From assembly GCF_001907675.1 (NCBI RefSeq), contig NZ_MPNT01000030.1:9731-73730 (forward strand): a stretch of 64,000 nucleotides of DNA. Reading direction: 5' to 3'. Position 1 is the stretch's first letter. Each line of letters starts with the position of its first letter. A program made the translations under genes and the position numbers. Shown here piece after piece: positions 37,179 through 47,803 of the stretch. The notes below the pieces were generated by a model, which had not been told where the DNA came from, ran no database searches, and worked only from the letters and a program-made list of their open reading frames with translations. This stretch comes from Mycobacterium paraffinicum. Lineage in GTDB: Bacteria > Actinomycetota > Actinomycetes > Mycobacteriales > Mycobacteriaceae.

Positions 37179-39128
37179 GTGGCGATCTTCGGTCGGATGA
37201 CGGCGCGTCAGCGCCTCCGGAGAGCTACCCGGGAATCACTGGCGATGCCGGCTTTCAGCTCTCCCATCGATTGCACCCCGTGGGTGATCGGTGGGCTTTG
37301 GCCTACCGAGCTGTCGACGACGACCGTCGAAAATGCCGCGCTCGCAGAGTATCTCAAAGCCGACCTGCAGCGAATCGCCGACGGCGCGAACGAGCAGCTG
37401 AAAATGATCAAGCGTGCCGGCTTGGCTGACTTGCCCCGCCAGGCGGAAGAAGCCCGCGTCATCGATGAGGCGCGTGGCCGCGCCGTGCGGCGAGTCGAGT
37501 CGACGATGCGCCAGCTGCACGCGGCAAAGAGCGGGGTGAGCGCCGGATATCCACGCCGGCAGCTGGCCGAACCGCCGTCACCGGACATGGAGCAGACCCG
37601 AATCATTCCTGCGGTTAGTGGCGCCAGGCCTTCCGAAGCGCCCACCAGGACGGCGCGTAAGCCGCGCTGGCGAGTCGACAGGCCGCCTCCAGCCGTGCCG
37701 CACCCCGATGCGCTCGAGCGCGGGCGGCAACATGAAACGCCTGCACGAGAGATCGCTGCAGAGGTGGCCACCGCCCCCGAACCGCCGGACACGGAGGCGA
37801 CACACGTCATCCCGAGCGTGACGGGCATGGAGCATGTCATCGAAGCGCCAGCCGAGGGCGTCGAGCCCGATCGGCAGTCCGCCCCCGAGGATCCCCCGCA
37901 GGTGGAGGCGCTGGAGCCGGCACCGGACCAGGCCGCGCCGGAGTGGACGCCGGACGCCGACGCCGCGGTGACCGCGATCGAGGAGACGCAGATCATCCCC
38001 GCGATCACCGAAGTCGAGCCAGTCGCCCATGAGCCGGTCGAGCGCGCGCCCGCAGCGGACTGGGAGCTTCCACCCCTCCTCGACGACCCGGGCCGCCACC
38101 AGTTCGACGAGGACGAAGCGGAGCCCGGTTCGACGGAGGAGACGCAGGCCCTTCCCGCGTTGACGGAGGTCGGGCCGGTTGTAGACCAGCCTGCCGGGGC
38201 GGCGTCGGCGGCGGATTGGGAGCCTGTGGGCAATGGTCGCCACCACGTCGATCTGGAAGTCCCGGAACGGGCATCGGACGAGGTCCGGCCAGCCCGGGAG
38301 CCGGAACCCGCCGCGGCGGCGACTTCGATCGAGGAGACGCAGGTCATTCCCGCGATCACCGAGCCCGAACCGGTCGCCGACGACACGATGGACAGTGGCC
38401 GCCACCATGTTGTCGTGGACGAGCCCGTGGCCGCGCACGATGAACCGCAGCCCCCTCGGGGAGTTCCCGGCCGACCTCCCGAAAAGGACGTAATCACAAC
38501 GGGTTTCGACTTGGACCGGCTGAATCGCTTCCTCGAGTTCGTGGTCCGCCAGGAGCCGCGGCTGAATTGGGCGGTCGGCGACCTTCCGGACGGCACGACC
38601 GTGTTGGTGACGGATTTGGCCCACGGCTGGATACCGGCGGGTATCAACCTTCCGGCCGGTGTGCGGTTGCTGGAACCCGAGCGCCGGACCGGCAGGATCG
38701 CCACGTTGATCGGCGACGCGGCGCGCGTGGTGACCTACGCTCCCGGTGATTCGCTGCACCGCTCGGCTGACTTCGCCACGACAAAGTCGTCGGTCGAGCC
38801 GCGGGAGCTGCCCCCGATCGAGGGCCTGGGCGAAGTGCTGAGCCAGACCACGCGCCGGTTCGACGGACTCCCCCGCATTGTGCAAAGGCTGGCGGACGCC
38901 GCTGCCACGGAAGCCGTCATCATCGACCAGGAGGTCGACGTGCTGCGGGTGCACCTTGATACGGCGCGCTACCAGCTGTTGGTCCAATACCCGTCCGTGA
39001 ACCCGACCCTCCTACTCAAGTGTCTGTTGATGGCCGCAACCGAAGGCATCGCCAGCGGGGACTCGATTTCGGCGAACTATCACCTCGCCTGGTACCAGAA
39101 ACTCGCCGCCCAAACGCCCGCCGCATAG
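37179..39128 (+). CDS. Rv0029-like protein with repeated TQxIPAxT motifs
   Basis: 649 residues, far longer than the roughly 365 of Rv0029 as I recall it. The extra length is an acidic, disordered middle (about 130-440). There the motif EETQVIPAITE recurs five times in variants (codons at 37590, 37791, 37977, 38133 and 38328), with GRHHV segments between. The N-terminal part is basic and helical. The C-terminal domain (about 445-649) is globular, with RFLEFVVRQEPRLNWAVGD. No signal peptide. Each repeat has Thr with Ile/Leu at +3, the pattern FHA domains read when phosphorylated. GTG 37179 or ATG 37197 may start. Confidence 0.8.
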   Translation: MAIFGRMTARQRLRRATRESLAMPAFSSPIDCTPWVIGGLWPTELSTTTVENAALAEYLKADLQRIADGANEQLKMIKRAGLADLPRQAEEARVIDEARGRAVRRVESTMRQLHAAKSGVSAGYPRRQLAEPPSPDMEQTRIIPAVSGARPSEAPTRTARKPRWRVDRPPPAVPHPDALERGRQHETPAREIAAEVATAPEPPDTEATHVIPSVTGMEHVIEAPAEGVEPDRQSAPEDPPQVEALEPAPDQAAPEWTPDADAAVTAIEETQIIPAITEVEPVAHEPVERAPAADWELPPLLDDPGRHQFDEDEAEPGSTEETQALPALTEVGPVVDQPAGAASAADWEPVGNGRHHVDLEVPERASDEVRPAREPEPAAAATSIEETQVIPAITEPEPVADDTMDSGRHHVVVDEPVAAHDEPQPPRGVPGRPPEKDVITTGFDLDRLNRFLEFVVRQEPRLNWAVGDLPDGTTVLVTDLAHGWIPAGINLPAGVRLLEPERRTGRIATLIGDAARVVTYAPGDSLHRSADFATTKSSVEPRELPPIEGLGEVLSQTTRRFDGLPRIVQRLADAAATEAVIIDQEVDVLRVHLDTARYQLLVQYPSVNPTLLLKCLLMAATEGIASGDSISANYHLAWYQKLAAQTPAA

Positions 39129-39195
39129 CGCCGCCGCGAGGTGCTTTGGCAACCTGCGAGTTTGAATTGACGCTGGTTGGAGGGGTCGACATACT

Positions 39196-39519
39196 GTGAT
39201 CGTGTCGGATTCGGGCGGTCGCGCGAATCTCAGCGACAAGGACCTCGTCGAATCAGTTCTTCGTGAATTGAGCGAGGCGGCCGATAAGTGGGAAGCCCTC
39301 GTAGCCCAGGCTGAGGCCGTCACCTACAGCGTCGATCTCGGGGATATCCATGCGGTGGCCAATTCTGACGGCCGGCTGCTCAAGCTGACTCTGCACCCCG
39401 GCGTGATGACCGGATATGCGCACGGGGAGCTGGCCGACCGGCTGAACCTCGCGATCTCGGCGCTACGCGAAGAGGCCGAGGCCGAGAACCGGGCGAATTA
39501 CGGCGGGCCGCTCCACTAA
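39196..39519 (+). CDS. YbaB/EbfC-like small protein (Rv0030-like)
   Basis: 107 residues. The fold pattern is helix, then VDLGDIHAVANSDGRLLKLTLHPGV, then helix, typical of YbaB/EbfC-type proteins such as EspL-related nucleoid or secretion chaperones. GTG start. Ends the Rv0023-Rv0030-like block. Confidence 0.75.
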   Translation: MIVSDSGGRANLSDKDLVESVLRELSEAADKWEALVAQAEAVTYSVDLGDIHAVANSDGRLLKLTLHPGVMTGYAHGELADRLNLAISALREEAEAENRANYGGPLH

Positions 39520-39604
39520 TCGCGCGCAGGCGCGCTTATCGACCGGCGCGTGGTGGGAGGGGCGCCGGCTCTCTTCGCGCGCACGCGCGCTCATCGACCG
39601 GCGC
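39520..39604. repeat. 30-bp direct repeat, two copies 55 bases apart
   Basis: Copies at 39520-39549 and 39575-39604 differ at two of 30 positions, sharing TCGCGCGCA and ATCGACCGGCGC. Copy 2 covers the end of the Rv0036c-like gene. The pair sits exactly where M. tuberculosis carries the Rv0031-Rv0035 genes. Confidence 0.7.
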
Positions 39605-40367
39605 CGGGCGGGCCCGCGAAGGCTTGTGCGATTTCCAGCCAACGCTGCGCATCGGGCCCATCCGCGGTGATGTCGAGGGCGCTGAGCGGGCGCCGCTGCG
39701 TGACCAAGTAGCAGAAGTCTTCGGCAGAACCGGTGACTCGCTGCGTCGCGTCCGGCGATCCCCAGGCCCAGGTGTCGCCACCGGGTCCGCGCAGCTCGAC
39801 CAGGAAAGGCTCGGCGGGGGCGGGAAGGTTGTTGACGGAGAAGGCGTAGTCGCGGGTGCGCACTCCCAGGTGAGCGATCGACCGCAGCCGATCGGTGGCG
39901 GCCCGCTTGATCCCCAGCGCATCGGCGACATCCAGCCCGTGAGCCCACGTCTCCATCAGCCGCGCGGTAGCCATCGAGGCCGCGCTCATCGGCGGCCCGA
40001 ACCAGGGAAGTTTGCGTCCCGCGGGCACCATCAGCAGCTCGGCATGCAGCCGTCCGCGGGTGGCCCGCCAGTCGGCGAGTATTTCGGCCGGCGCTAGAGC
40101 GGCCAATTCCTCGGCGCCCGCGTCGACGAAGCCCGCCGGGTCGGCGGCCGCGGCCTTCAGCGCCTCGACGAAGCCCGCCTCGTCGGTGACCGAGGTCAGT
40201 GCGACGCGGTCGGTCCACAACAGGTGGCCGATCTGGTGGGCGATGGACCATCCGGGCGCGGGCGTCGGGTCGGCCCAGCGGTCGGCCGGCAGCGGCGCGA
40301 CCAGGGCATCAAGGTCGTCGCTCTCGGCGCGAAGGTCAGCCACGATCGATTCGGGACCCGCCATCAT
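39591..40367 (-). CDS. Mycothiol-dependent maleylpyruvate isomerase-type (DinB-like) metal-binding protein (Rv0036c-like)
   Basis: 258 residues. The N-terminal four-helix DinB/MDMPI domain has [23 protein letters not shown]; its His is a metal ligand. The C-terminal part continues to [10 protein letters not shown]. Proteins of this type bind a divalent metal and often use mycothiol; the substrate is unknown. ATG 40367 or the adjacent ATG 40364 starts it, overlapping the MFS gene stop. Confidence 0.85.
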   Translation of the reverse strand: MMAGPESIVADLRAESDDLDALVAPLPADRWADPTPAPGWSIAHQIGHLLWTDRVALTSVTDEAGFVEALKAAAADPAGFVDAGAEELAALAPAEILADWRATRGRLHAELLMVPAGRKLPWFGPPMSAASMATARLMETWAHGLDVADALGIKRAATDRLRSIAHLGVRTRDYAFSVNNLPAPAEPFLVELRGPGGDTWAWGSPDATQRVTGSAEDFCYLVTQRRPLSALDITADGPDAQRWLEIAQAFAGPPGAGR

Positions 40368-41683
40368 TGCCTCGGCTCGTCGGTCGGCCTCGCTGGGGAA
40401 TGATTATTCGCCGGGTCGCCGCGTCGGCCCAGAAAACTGTGCATGGCCAGTCCGGCCAGGTAGAGCCCCGAGCCGATCAAGGCGAATGCGGGCGCGTGGC
40501 CGTCGGCGGGGATCAGCGTCGCGGCCACCGTGATGGAGGCGATGAACGCGACCCAGAACAGCGCGTCCTGCACCGCGAACACGTGCCCGCGCAGGGCGTC
40601 ATCGACGTCCATCTGCATCGCGGAGTCGGCGCACAGCTTCACCATCTGCCCGGTCACTCCGAGAAAGAAGCCGCACACCGCCATCACCGGCAGCAGCAAT
40701 CCCGCTCCCGCGACCTCGATGACCGCCGACGCCGCCAGCGCACCGTTCACCGTCGCGTAGCGCCCCCAGCGCCGGACCGCCGGCGGAGTCAGCACGTTGG
40801 ACAGGAACGCCCCGAGGCCGGCGGCACCGAAAAACACCAGCGCGGCACCCAATCCCCCGCCCTGCGGGTCTCTCATGTGGTGGACAAGCAGCAAGACCAG
40901 CAGCGAATTGATGCCGATCACCATGCGGTGGGCGGCCAAGCCAGACAGGGTGGCGGCAACCGTGGGCCGCTGCGCCACCGTGCGCGCGCCGTGCAACCAG
41001 CCAGTGACCACGGCGTAGAAAACCGGTCCGTGGATTGCCCTTTTGGTGTCGTCCGGCCCCAGCACGCGGGATCCGAACTGCAATGTCAGCAGCAATGCGG
41101 CGGCGACGGGGACGCCGGTGAGAAAGATGATCGCCGAGGCGCCTTTGTCCCCGGCTCCGAACACGAACCGGGGCACGAGCATGAAGTTGGCGCCGATGAA
41201 CGCGGCGATGGCTCCGGACGCGTTGGCCACGGCGTTCATCGTCACGACCTGTTCGCGGGGCACGACGTGCGGCAAGGACGCCGACAACCCGGAGCCGACG
41301 AACCGGGCCAGGCCGTTGGCGAACAGCGCGCCCAACAGCAGCGGCAGGTCGCCGGCTCTGACCGCCAGGATTGTGCCGATCGCCGCGATCAGGATGAGAC
41401 GGGCGGCGTTGGCACCGACGATAACCAGCCGCCGGTCCCAACGGTCCATCAACGCGCCGGCGAAAGGGCCCAATAGCGAGTAAGGCAGGAACAGCACGGT
41501 GAACGCGCGCGCGATGGCCATCGGATCGGCGGCGCGGTCCGGATTGAACAACAATGCCCCGGCCAGACCCGCCTGGAACAGCCCGTCACCGAACTGACTG
41601 GCCATGCGCACCTGCAGCAGCCGCCAGAAGTCCGGCAAACTGCGCACCGACCGCCAGATTTCGACGGGTGCGCTTGAGTGCAT
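40364..41683 (-). CDS. Major facilitator superfamily transporter (Rv0037c-like)
   Basis: 439 residues with about twelve transmembrane helices; an MFS loop motif [12 protein letters not shown] is seen between helices 2 and 3. The start [20 protein letters not shown] matches Rv0037c, so the longer frame is trimmed. A drug or metabolite exporter by family; substrate unknown. Overlaps the downstream Rv0036c-like gene by four bases. Confidence 0.9.
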   Translation of the reverse strand: MHSSAPVEIWRSVRSLPDFWRLLQVRMASQFGDGLFQAGLAGALLFNPDRAADPMAIARAFTVLFLPYSLLGPFAGALMDRWDRRLVIVGANAARLILIAAIGTILAVRAGDLPLLLGALFANGLARFVGSGLSASLPHVVPREQVVTMNAVANASGAIAAFIGANFMLVPRFVFGAGDKGASAIIFLTGVPVAAALLLTLQFGSRVLGPDDTKRAIHGPVFYAVVTGWLHGARTVAQRPTVAATLSGLAAHRMVIGINSLLVLLLVHHMRDPQGGGLGAALVFFGAAGLGAFLSNVLTPPAVRRWGRYATVNGALAASAVIEVAGAGLLLPVMAVCGFFLGVTGQMVKLCADSAMQMDVDDALRGHVFAVQDALFWVAFIASITVAATLIPADGHAPAFALIGSGLYLAGLAMHSFLGRRGDPANNHSPARPTDEPRQ

Positions 41684-41824
41684 CCGGGATTGGATCACAA
41701 AACCGACTTCCACGATTGGGCCTAGCAAGCTCGTCACTGCCGAGCCGATTTACCAACAGTACAAATATTCGCGTCCCGCGCTTGATTCCCCCGGCCGGCA
41801 AGTGCTGGATGCGATGATGGTGGG

Positions 41825-42430
41825 GTGCCGCCGCCCGAGGATCCAGAAGACTATGTCGCGCCGGCCGCGCAGCGGGTGCGGGCTGGGACATTGCTGCTTG
41901 CCAACACCGATCTTTTCGAGCCGACGTTCCGGCGCAGTGTCATCTACATCGTCGAGCACAACGACGGCGGCACCCTGGGAGTCGTGCTCAACCGCGCCAG
42001 CGAAACGGCTGTGTACAACGTGCTGCCGCAGTGGACCAAATTGGCGGCCAAGCCGAAGACGATGTTCATCGGCGGCCCGGTGAAGCGTGACGCGGCCCTC
42101 TGCCTGGCGACACTGCGGGTTGGCGCCGATCCCCAGGGCGTGGCCGGTCTGCGGCACGTGGCCGGCCGGGTGGTGATGGTCGACCTCGACGCCGACCCCG
42201 ACACCATCGCTCCCGTGGTGGAGGGGGTGCGAATCTTCGCCGGCTACTCCGGCTGGACCATCGGTCAGCTGGAAGGCGAGATCGAACGCGACGACTGGAT
42301 TGTCTTGTCGGCCTTGCCATCTGACGTTCTCGTCGGGGCGAGGTCCGACCTGTGGGGGCAGGTGCTGCGACGCCAGCCGCTGCCCCTGTCATTGCTTGCG
42401 ACCCATCCGATCGACCTCAGCCGCAACTAA
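41825..42430 (+). CDS. UPF0301/AlgH (YqgE) family protein (Rv0038-like)
   Basis: 201 residues, GTG start. AlgH family motifs: GTLLLANTDLFEPTFRRSVI, EHNDGGTLGVVLNR, FIGGPV and GYSGWTIGQLEGEI. The family has no settled biochemical role. Nearly identical to Rv0038. Convergent with the following minus-strand gene. Confidence 0.92.
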   Translation: MPPPEDPEDYVAPAAQRVRAGTLLLANTDLFEPTFRRSVIYIVEHNDGGTLGVVLNRASETAVYNVLPQWTKLAAKPKTMFIGGPVKRDAALCLATLRVGADPQGVAGLRHVAGRVVMVDLDADPDTIAPVVEGVRIFAGYSGWTIGQLEGEIERDDWIVLSALPSDVLVGARSDLWGQVLRRQPLPLSLLATHPIDLSRN

Positions 42431-42466
42431 CGCCCCTCCCCCACGCCGGGGGCTCACCCCGCTCGC

Positions 42467-42808
42467 TCAGTGGCAGGACTGCGTGCAGCCGGAGCAGGCA
42501 CCGGTGCAGGCCGGCGTCGCCGCTTCCTGCTGCAGCACGAAACGCGCGCTCTGCCACGACCCCGCGGCGACCGTTCCGAAGGCGCCGGCGACGCAGACGA
42601 TCAACACCACCAGGGCGGTGTGCGGCGGGGCTGCCAGCGCCACCACCCCACCGGCCGCCAACATGATCGCGGCCGCCAGTTGGGCTGGGGCCACCGACCG
42701 CAGCGCCAACGCGGTGGGAGCGACATTCTGGCCGCGCGCCAGCGACCACGTTCCGAACCCGGCCGAAGCCACCGCCGCGCACACGCACAGCACCCCCGCA
42801 ATCAGCAT
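42467..42808 (-). CDS. Small membrane protein with Cys-rich tail (Rv0039c-like)
   Basis: 113 residues with three to four hydrophobic helices (about 2-18, 43-60, 65-85) and a short C-terminal tail ending PACTGACSGCTQSCH, with four Cys and a His in 13 residues. The tail could bind a metal or form disulfides; its sidedness depends on helix number. Orthologue of Rv0039c, function unknown. Confidence 0.8.
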   Translation of the reverse strand: MLIAGVLCVCAAVASAGFGTWSLARGQNVAPTALALRSVAPAQLAAAIMLAAGGVVALAAPPHTALVVLIVCVAGAFGTVAAGSWQSARFVLQQEAATPACTGACSGCTQSCH

Positions 42809-42872
42809 GGCCTCACAATACGAGCCCGGCCGCCGATTCGCTCAGTCGGCTCCAGCGGAGCCGCGGCAGCGC

Positions 42873-43991
42873 TTAGTGCTGCAGAAACGAGAAATTGGGC
42901 AGTGGTGGCAGGCCGGGAACCAGAGTCAAGAGGTTCGGCGTGGGCTGGCGGCTGGGCATGGGCGCCTGCACCGGCAGGCCCGTCGGAGCCGTGGCCGATG
43001 TCTGCCGCAGCGGAGCCACCGCGGGCGCCTGCCCGAGCGGAGCGGTAACCGGTACCTGCCCGACCGGAGCCGTGGCCGGCACCTGCGCGACTGGGGGCAC
43101 CTGCGCGACCGGGGCCGGAGCCGGGGCGGGGGCCAACCCGACCGGCGAGGCCGCCGGGGTCTGGACCGGCGCGGGGACCGGGTCGCCGGGAACGGTCACC
43201 CGGAAGCCGTTGACGATGGCGTCGGTGGCGGGTGCGTCGGCGACGGCGACCGCGCGATCGGTGGTCACCGCGAGCGACACCAGGTACTTGTCGTGCCCGG
43301 AGGTGGCGATGACGTGGCGCCGGGAGGTGTTCAGCATCATGTCGCCGTCGCGGTATGTGCCTTCAACAATCGACGACGGGAAGCCGCCGAAATCCGCCAT
43401 TGAGGCGTTGGTCGGCTGCCAGGCCAGGAGCTGCTGGCTGTCGACGTAGCCATGGCTGATCGCCTCGCGGGGGTCGAAGTTGCCGACCAGCTTGTACACC
43501 ACCACCTGGGCATTCGAGGTGTAGATGCTGCTGCCTTGTCGGTCGGCGATCACCGCGAACGCGTCGGGCACGTTGGGGTCGGGCACCTGGGTCCAACGGG
43601 CCGGCACCGGCAGGGTGATGTCGAGCGCCTTGAGCCCCTCGGGCTTCTGCGCCTCGAGCTTGACCCCCTTCGACTGCAGATATTCACGGATCGTCCCGGA
43701 GGCGGCGGGTGGTACCGGCGCGGTGGGCGCGGTGGCAGCCGGGACGGGTGCGCCGGGTGCCGTCGGCGAGGCAGCCGGGTTCGACGCGGGCGGGGTCGCG
43801 ACGAACCGGTTGGTGGGCACCTGCCCGGGTGCGACGGTGGCGTTCTGCGGCGCGGGGAGGGCGGGACCAGGCGATGGCGCAGGAAGCACGGGGTCAGCCG
43901 ACGCGTTGCCGCCCGTGGCAACCGCCATGGCGATCAGTCCGGCGACCATACCCCCGAGGAGCGCACGGCGGGCGGGGACGATCTCAATCAT
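42873..43991 (-). CDS. mtc28: Secreted proline-rich 28 kDa-type antigen Mtc28
   Basis: 372 residues, with a Sec signal peptide ([22 protein letters not shown]... cleaved near ASA-DP, about residue 33). A Pro/Ala-rich stretch precedes an LpqN/Mtc28-type domain (about 100-270) containing [22 protein letters not shown]. The C-terminus is a long series of VGQVP/LGQAP-type Pro repeats, longer than in Rv0040c (310 residues as I recall). Extracytoplasmic, function unknown, known T-cell antigen. Divergent from leuS. Confidence 0.92.
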   Translation of the reverse strand: MIEIVPARRALLGGMVAGLIAMAVATGGNASADPVLPAPSPGPALPAPQNATVAPGQVPTNRFVATPPASNPAASPTAPGAPVPAATAPTAPVPPAASGTIREYLQSKGVKLEAQKPEGLKALDITLPVPARWTQVPDPNVPDAFAVIADRQGSSIYTSNAQVVVYKLVGNFDPREAISHGYVDSQQLLAWQPTNASMADFGGFPSSIVEGTYRDGDMMLNTSRRHVIATSGHDKYLVSLAVTTDRAVAVADAPATDAIVNGFRVTVPGDPVPAPVQTPAASPVGLAPAPAPAPVAQVPPVAQVPATAPVGQVPVTAPLGQAPAVAPLRQTSATAPTGLPVQAPMPSRQPTPNLLTLVPGLPPLPNFSFLQH

Positions 43992-44174
43992 CTGCCTCGG
44001 TCCTTCCAATGGCGCACTGCCAGCAGGCTTGTCAGAGGCCGACTGTAACTACAGGTCAAAGCCCGTGAATAGGCTCGAAATCGACCTGGGATGAACCCCT
44101 GATCGGTGCGCAACGGAACCGAGACCATCCTGTGGCCCGGCGGGCGGGCTGGGGCTCCCTTATACCCTGTTCAG

Positions 44175-47087
44175 GTGACCGAATCCCCGACCACCGCCGC
44201 CGAGAGCAACCCCGGTGCCGTCCAGACGGACCCCGACGCGCCGAAATTTCGTTACACCGCGGCGCTGGCGGGCCGTATCGAAAGCACGTGGCAGGAGAAC
44301 TGGGCGAAGTTGGGCACGTTCAACGTGCCCAACCCGGTCGGATCCTTGGCCCCGACGGATGGCACCCCCATTCCCGCCGACAAGTTGTTTGTGCAGGACA
44401 TGTTTCCCTACCCCTCTGGGGAGGGACTGCACGTCGGCCACCCGCTGGGCTACATCGCTACCGACGTCTACGCCCGCTATTTCCGGATGACCGGGCATAA
44501 CGTCTTGCACGCGTTGGGGTTCGATGCCTTCGGGCTGCCCGCCGAGCAGTATGCCGTGCAGACCGGCACTCATCCGCGCATCCGAACCGAGGCCAACGTC
44601 GTGAACTTCCGCCGTCAGCTCGGCCGGCTGGGTCTCGGCCACGACAGCCGGCGCAGCTTTTCGACCACCGACGTCGAGTTCTATAAGTGGACGCAGTGGA
44701 TCTTCCTGCAGATCTACAACGCCTGGTTCGACACTGCGGCCAACAAGGCCCGCCCGATCGCAGACTTGATCGCGGAATTCGATTCCGGGGCAAGGCAGCT
44801 CGAAGATGGACGCGAATGGTCTGCGTTGTCGGCGGGGGAGCGGGCTGACGTGATCGACAGCCATCGGTTGGTGTACCGCGCCGATTCGATGGTCAACTGG
44901 TGTCCGGGCCTGGGCACGGTGCTGGCCAACGAAGAGGTGACCGCCGACGGTCGCAGCGACCGCGGGAACTTCCCGGTGTTCCGGAAACGATTGCGGCAGT
45001 GGATGATGCGGATCACCGCGTATGCCGACCGGCTGCTCGACGACCTGGAACTCCTGGACTGGCCGGAACCGGTCAAAACCATGCAGCGCAACTGGATTGG
45101 GCGCTCCACCGGCACCCGGGCGCTGTTCTCGGCGCGCAACATCAGCGGCGAGACTGTCGACATCGAAGTCTTCACCACCCGACCGGACACGATGTTCGGT
45201 GCCACCTACCTGGTGCTGGCGCCCGAGCACGACCTGGTCGATGGCCTGGTTGCCGCGAGCTGGCCGGAGGGCACCGACCCGCGGTGGACCTACGGCGCCG
45301 CGACGCCGGGGGAGGCCGTCGCCGGCTACCGACAGGCGATCACGGCGAAGTCGGATCTCGAGAGGCAGGAGAGCAAGGAGAAGACCGGCGTCTTCCTGGG
45401 CAGCTACGCGACCAACCCCGCCAACGGCGAGCCGGTGCCGATCTTCATCGCGGACTACGTGTTGGCCGGATACGGGACGGGCGCCATCATGGCGGTACCC
45501 GGCCACGACCAGCGTGACTGGGACTTCGCCCACCAATTCGGGCTTCCTATCGTGGAAGTCATTGCGGGCGGCAATGTTTCGGAAGCTGCCTATCCGGGCG
45601 ACGGTGTGCTGGTCAACTCGGGTTACCTCGACGGGATGGACGTGGCGACGGCGAAGGAAGCGATCACCGCTCACCTGGAGGCGGATGGCCGCGGCTGGGC
45701 GCAGATCGAATTCAAGCTGCGAGACTGGCTTTTCGCTCGGCAGCGTTACTGGGGTGAGCCGTTCCCGATCGTTTACGACAGTGATGGCCGTGCCCACGCG
45801 CTCGACGAAGCCGCGCTGCCGGTCGAGCTGCCCGACGTGCCGGACTACTCGCCGGTGCTGTTCGATCCCGACGACGCCGACAGCGAGCCGTCACCGCCGC
45901 TGGCCAAGGCCACCGAGTGGGTGCACGTCGAATTGGACCTTGGCGACGGCCTCAAGCCCTACACCCGCGACACCAACGTGATGCCACAGTGGGCCGGCAG
46001 CTCTTGGTACGAACTGCGCTACACCGATCCGTACAACTCGGAACGGTTGTGTGCCAAGGAGAACGAGGAATATTGGATGGGCCCGCGGCCCGACGAGCAC
46101 GGCCCACGGGATCCCGGCGGTGTCGACCTGTACGTCGGAGGCGCCGAACACGCGGTGCTGCACCTGCTGTACGCGCGGTTCTGGCACAAGGTCTTATACG
46201 ACCTCGGACACGTCAGCTCCAAGGAGCCGTACCGCCGGCTGGTCAACCAGGGGTATATCCAAGCCTTCGCCTACACCGACTCGCGGGGCTCTTATGTGCC
46301 GGCCGACGAGGTGGTCGAGCGCGGCGGCCGCTTCTTCTATCCTGCTCCCAGCGGCGAGATCGAGGTCTTCCAGGAATTCGGCAAAATCGGTAAGAGCCTG
46401 AAGAATTCGATATCGCCCGACGAGATCTGCGACGAGTACGGCGCCGACACGTTGCGGGTGTACGAGATGTCGATGGGCCCCCTGGAGGCCTCCCGCCCGT
46501 GGGCGACGAAGGACGTTGTCGGGGCGCACCGATTCCTGCAACGTGTGTGGCGGCTGGTGGTCGACGAGCAGACCGGCGCGACGCGGGTGGTCGATGGGGC
46601 CGGTCAGCAAGGCCTGGATACCGGCACCCTGCGAGCGCTGCACCGCACCATCGCAGGAGTCTCGGAAGACTATGCGGCGCTGCGGAATAACACCGCCGCG
46701 GCCAAGCTCATCGAATACACGAACCACCTGACCAAGGAGCACCGCGAAGCGGTGCCGCGCGCGGCGGTCGAGCCGCTGGTGCTGATGCTGGCGCCGCTGG
46801 CCCCGCATATGGCCGAGGAGCTATGGCTGCGGCTAGGCCACACCGCGTCGCTGGCGCACGGCCCGTTCCCGCAGGCCGACCCCGCCTACCTGGTCGACGA
46901 CAGCGTCGAATACCCGGTACAGGTCAACGGCAAGGTGCGGGGGCGCGTGGTGGTCGCCGCCGATGCCGATCAAGACACCTTGAAAGCCGCGGCGTTGTCG
47001 GACGAGAAGGTCCAGGCCTTCCTGGCGGGCGCCAATCCGCGCAAGGTGATCGTCGTCCCCGGACGGCTGGTCAACCTTGTCGTCTAG
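44175..47087 (+). CDS. leuS: Leucyl-tRNA synthetase
   Basis: 970 residues, matching Rv0041 (969). Class I signatures are HVGH in [17 protein letters not shown] (about 77-93) and the KMSKS-equivalent KIGKSLKNS, plus the CP1 editing domain (about 310-500). GTG 44175 ([11 protein letters not shown]) gives the family start; the earlier frame is noise. Its stop overlaps the convergent SDR gene by four bases. Confidence 0.97.
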   Translation: MTESPTTAAESNPGAVQTDPDAPKFRYTAALAGRIESTWQENWAKLGTFNVPNPVGSLAPTDGTPIPADKLFVQDMFPYPSGEGLHVGHPLGYIATDVYARYFRMTGHNVLHALGFDAFGLPAEQYAVQTGTHPRIRTEANVVNFRRQLGRLGLGHDSRRSFSTTDVEFYKWTQWIFLQIYNAWFDTAANKARPIADLIAEFDSGARQLEDGREWSALSAGERADVIDSHRLVYRADSMVNWCPGLGTVLANEEVTADGRSDRGNFPVFRKRLRQWMMRITAYADRLLDDLELLDWPEPVKTMQRNWIGRSTGTRALFSARNISGETVDIEVFTTRPDTMFGATYLVLAPEHDLVDGLVAASWPEGTDPRWTYGAATPGEAVAGYRQAITAKSDLERQESKEKTGVFLGSYATNPANGEPVPIFIADYVLAGYGTGAIMAVPGHDQRDWDFAHQFGLPIVEVIAGGNVSEAAYPGDGVLVNSGYLDGMDVATAKEAITAHLEADGRGWAQIEFKLRDWLFARQRYWGEPFPIVYDSDGRAHALDEAALPVELPDVPDYSPVLFDPDDADSEPSPPLAKATEWVHVELDLGDGLKPYTRDTNVMPQWAGSSWYELRYTDPYNSERLCAKENEEYWMGPRPDEHGPRDPGGVDLYVGGAEHAVLHLLYARFWHKVLYDLGHVSSKEPYRRLVNQGYIQAFAYTDSRGSYVPADEVVERGGRFFYPAPSGEIEVFQEFGKIGKSLKNSISPDEICDEYGADTLRVYEMSMGPLEASRPWATKDVVGAHRFLQRVWRLVVDEQTGATRVVDGAGQQGLDTGTLRALHRTIAGVSEDYAALRNNTAAAKLIEYTNHLTKEHREAVPRAAVEPLVLMLAPLAPHMAEELWLRLGHTASLAHGPFPQADPAYLVDDSVEYPVQVNGKVRGRVVVAADADQDTLKAAALSDEKVQAFLAGANPRKVIVVPGRLVNLVV

Positions 47088-47755
47088 CGGCCTGCGGGCC
47101 GCAGCACGACCTCGTGGACGTGGCCGTCCGGGGGAGTGGCTACCACGTTGGCGACGGTGGCCGCGACCGTTTCCGGCTTGAGAAGCTTCGCGGGGTCATA
47201 CGGGTCGCCCTCGAATGCGGCGAGTTCCCGCTGCATGTCGGTGTCGGTGCGGCCGGGATAGACGGTGGTCACCCGCAGTTGCGGTTCGTCGGCGCGCAGC
47301 GAGTCGGCGAAGGCGCGCAAGGCGAACTTGCTCGCCGAGTAAGAGGCCATCCCGGGTGAGACGTTGCGCCCCGCACCGGAGTTGATGAAGACCACTTGCC
47401 CACGTGCGCGTCGCAGGGCCGGCAGCAGCACCAGCGTAAGTTCCACCGGCCCAAGCACATTGACGGCGAACGTGGCGCGCCACTCGTCCACGTTGGACTC
47501 CGCGACGTGACCGGGGAAAAAGACGCCGGCGTTGTGCACCAGCACGTCGAGTTCGTCCACGATCTCGCAGGTGGCCTCGATCTCGGACGGGTCGGTCAGG
47601 TCCAGCGGAAAGGTCGTCGCGTCGAGCCGCTCCGCGACGGCGTCGAGCCGGTCGGAAGGCCGGCCGGCCAGCAGCAGCGTGTGGGTGGGGGCCAGTGCTG
47701 TGGCGATCGCGGCACCGAGGCCGCCGCCCGCGCCGGTGATGAGTGCAGTTGGCAT
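47084..47755 (-). CDS. Short-chain dehydrogenase/reductase
   Basis: 223 residues, classical SDR. The Rossmann motif [12 protein letters not shown] is at residues 7-18, then [10 protein letters not shown], catalytic Ser in [11 protein letters not shown] and YSASK with Tyr/Lys. Substrate unknown. Not present between leuS and the MarR gene in M. tuberculosis as I recall it. Confidence 0.9.
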   Translation of the reverse strand: MPTALITGAGGGLGAAIATALAPTHTLLLAGRPSDRLDAVAERLDATTFPLDLTDPSEIEATCEIVDELDVLVHNAGVFFPGHVAESNVDEWRATFAVNVLGPVELTLVLLPALRRARGQVVFINSGAGRNVSPGMASYSASKFALRAFADSLRADEPQLRVTTVYPGRTDTDMQRELAAFEGDPYDPAKLLKPETVAATVANVVATPPDGHVHEVVLRPAGR

Positions 47756-47803
47756 GTAACGCAGTCTACGGGTTCCGGGAAAGCCGTTGTCTGGCTGGCC
47801 TTT

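Noticed and set aside
37208..38704. A Ser/Gly/Thr-rich minus-strand frame opposite the Rv0029-like gene that looks like a PE-PGRS-type protein
   Set aside because: It is the antisense of the acidic repeat region; no PE domain and no RBS.
44160..45797. A 545-codon minus-strand frame opposite leuS
   Set aside because: Shadow of the leucyl-tRNA synthetase gene; no recognisable domain.
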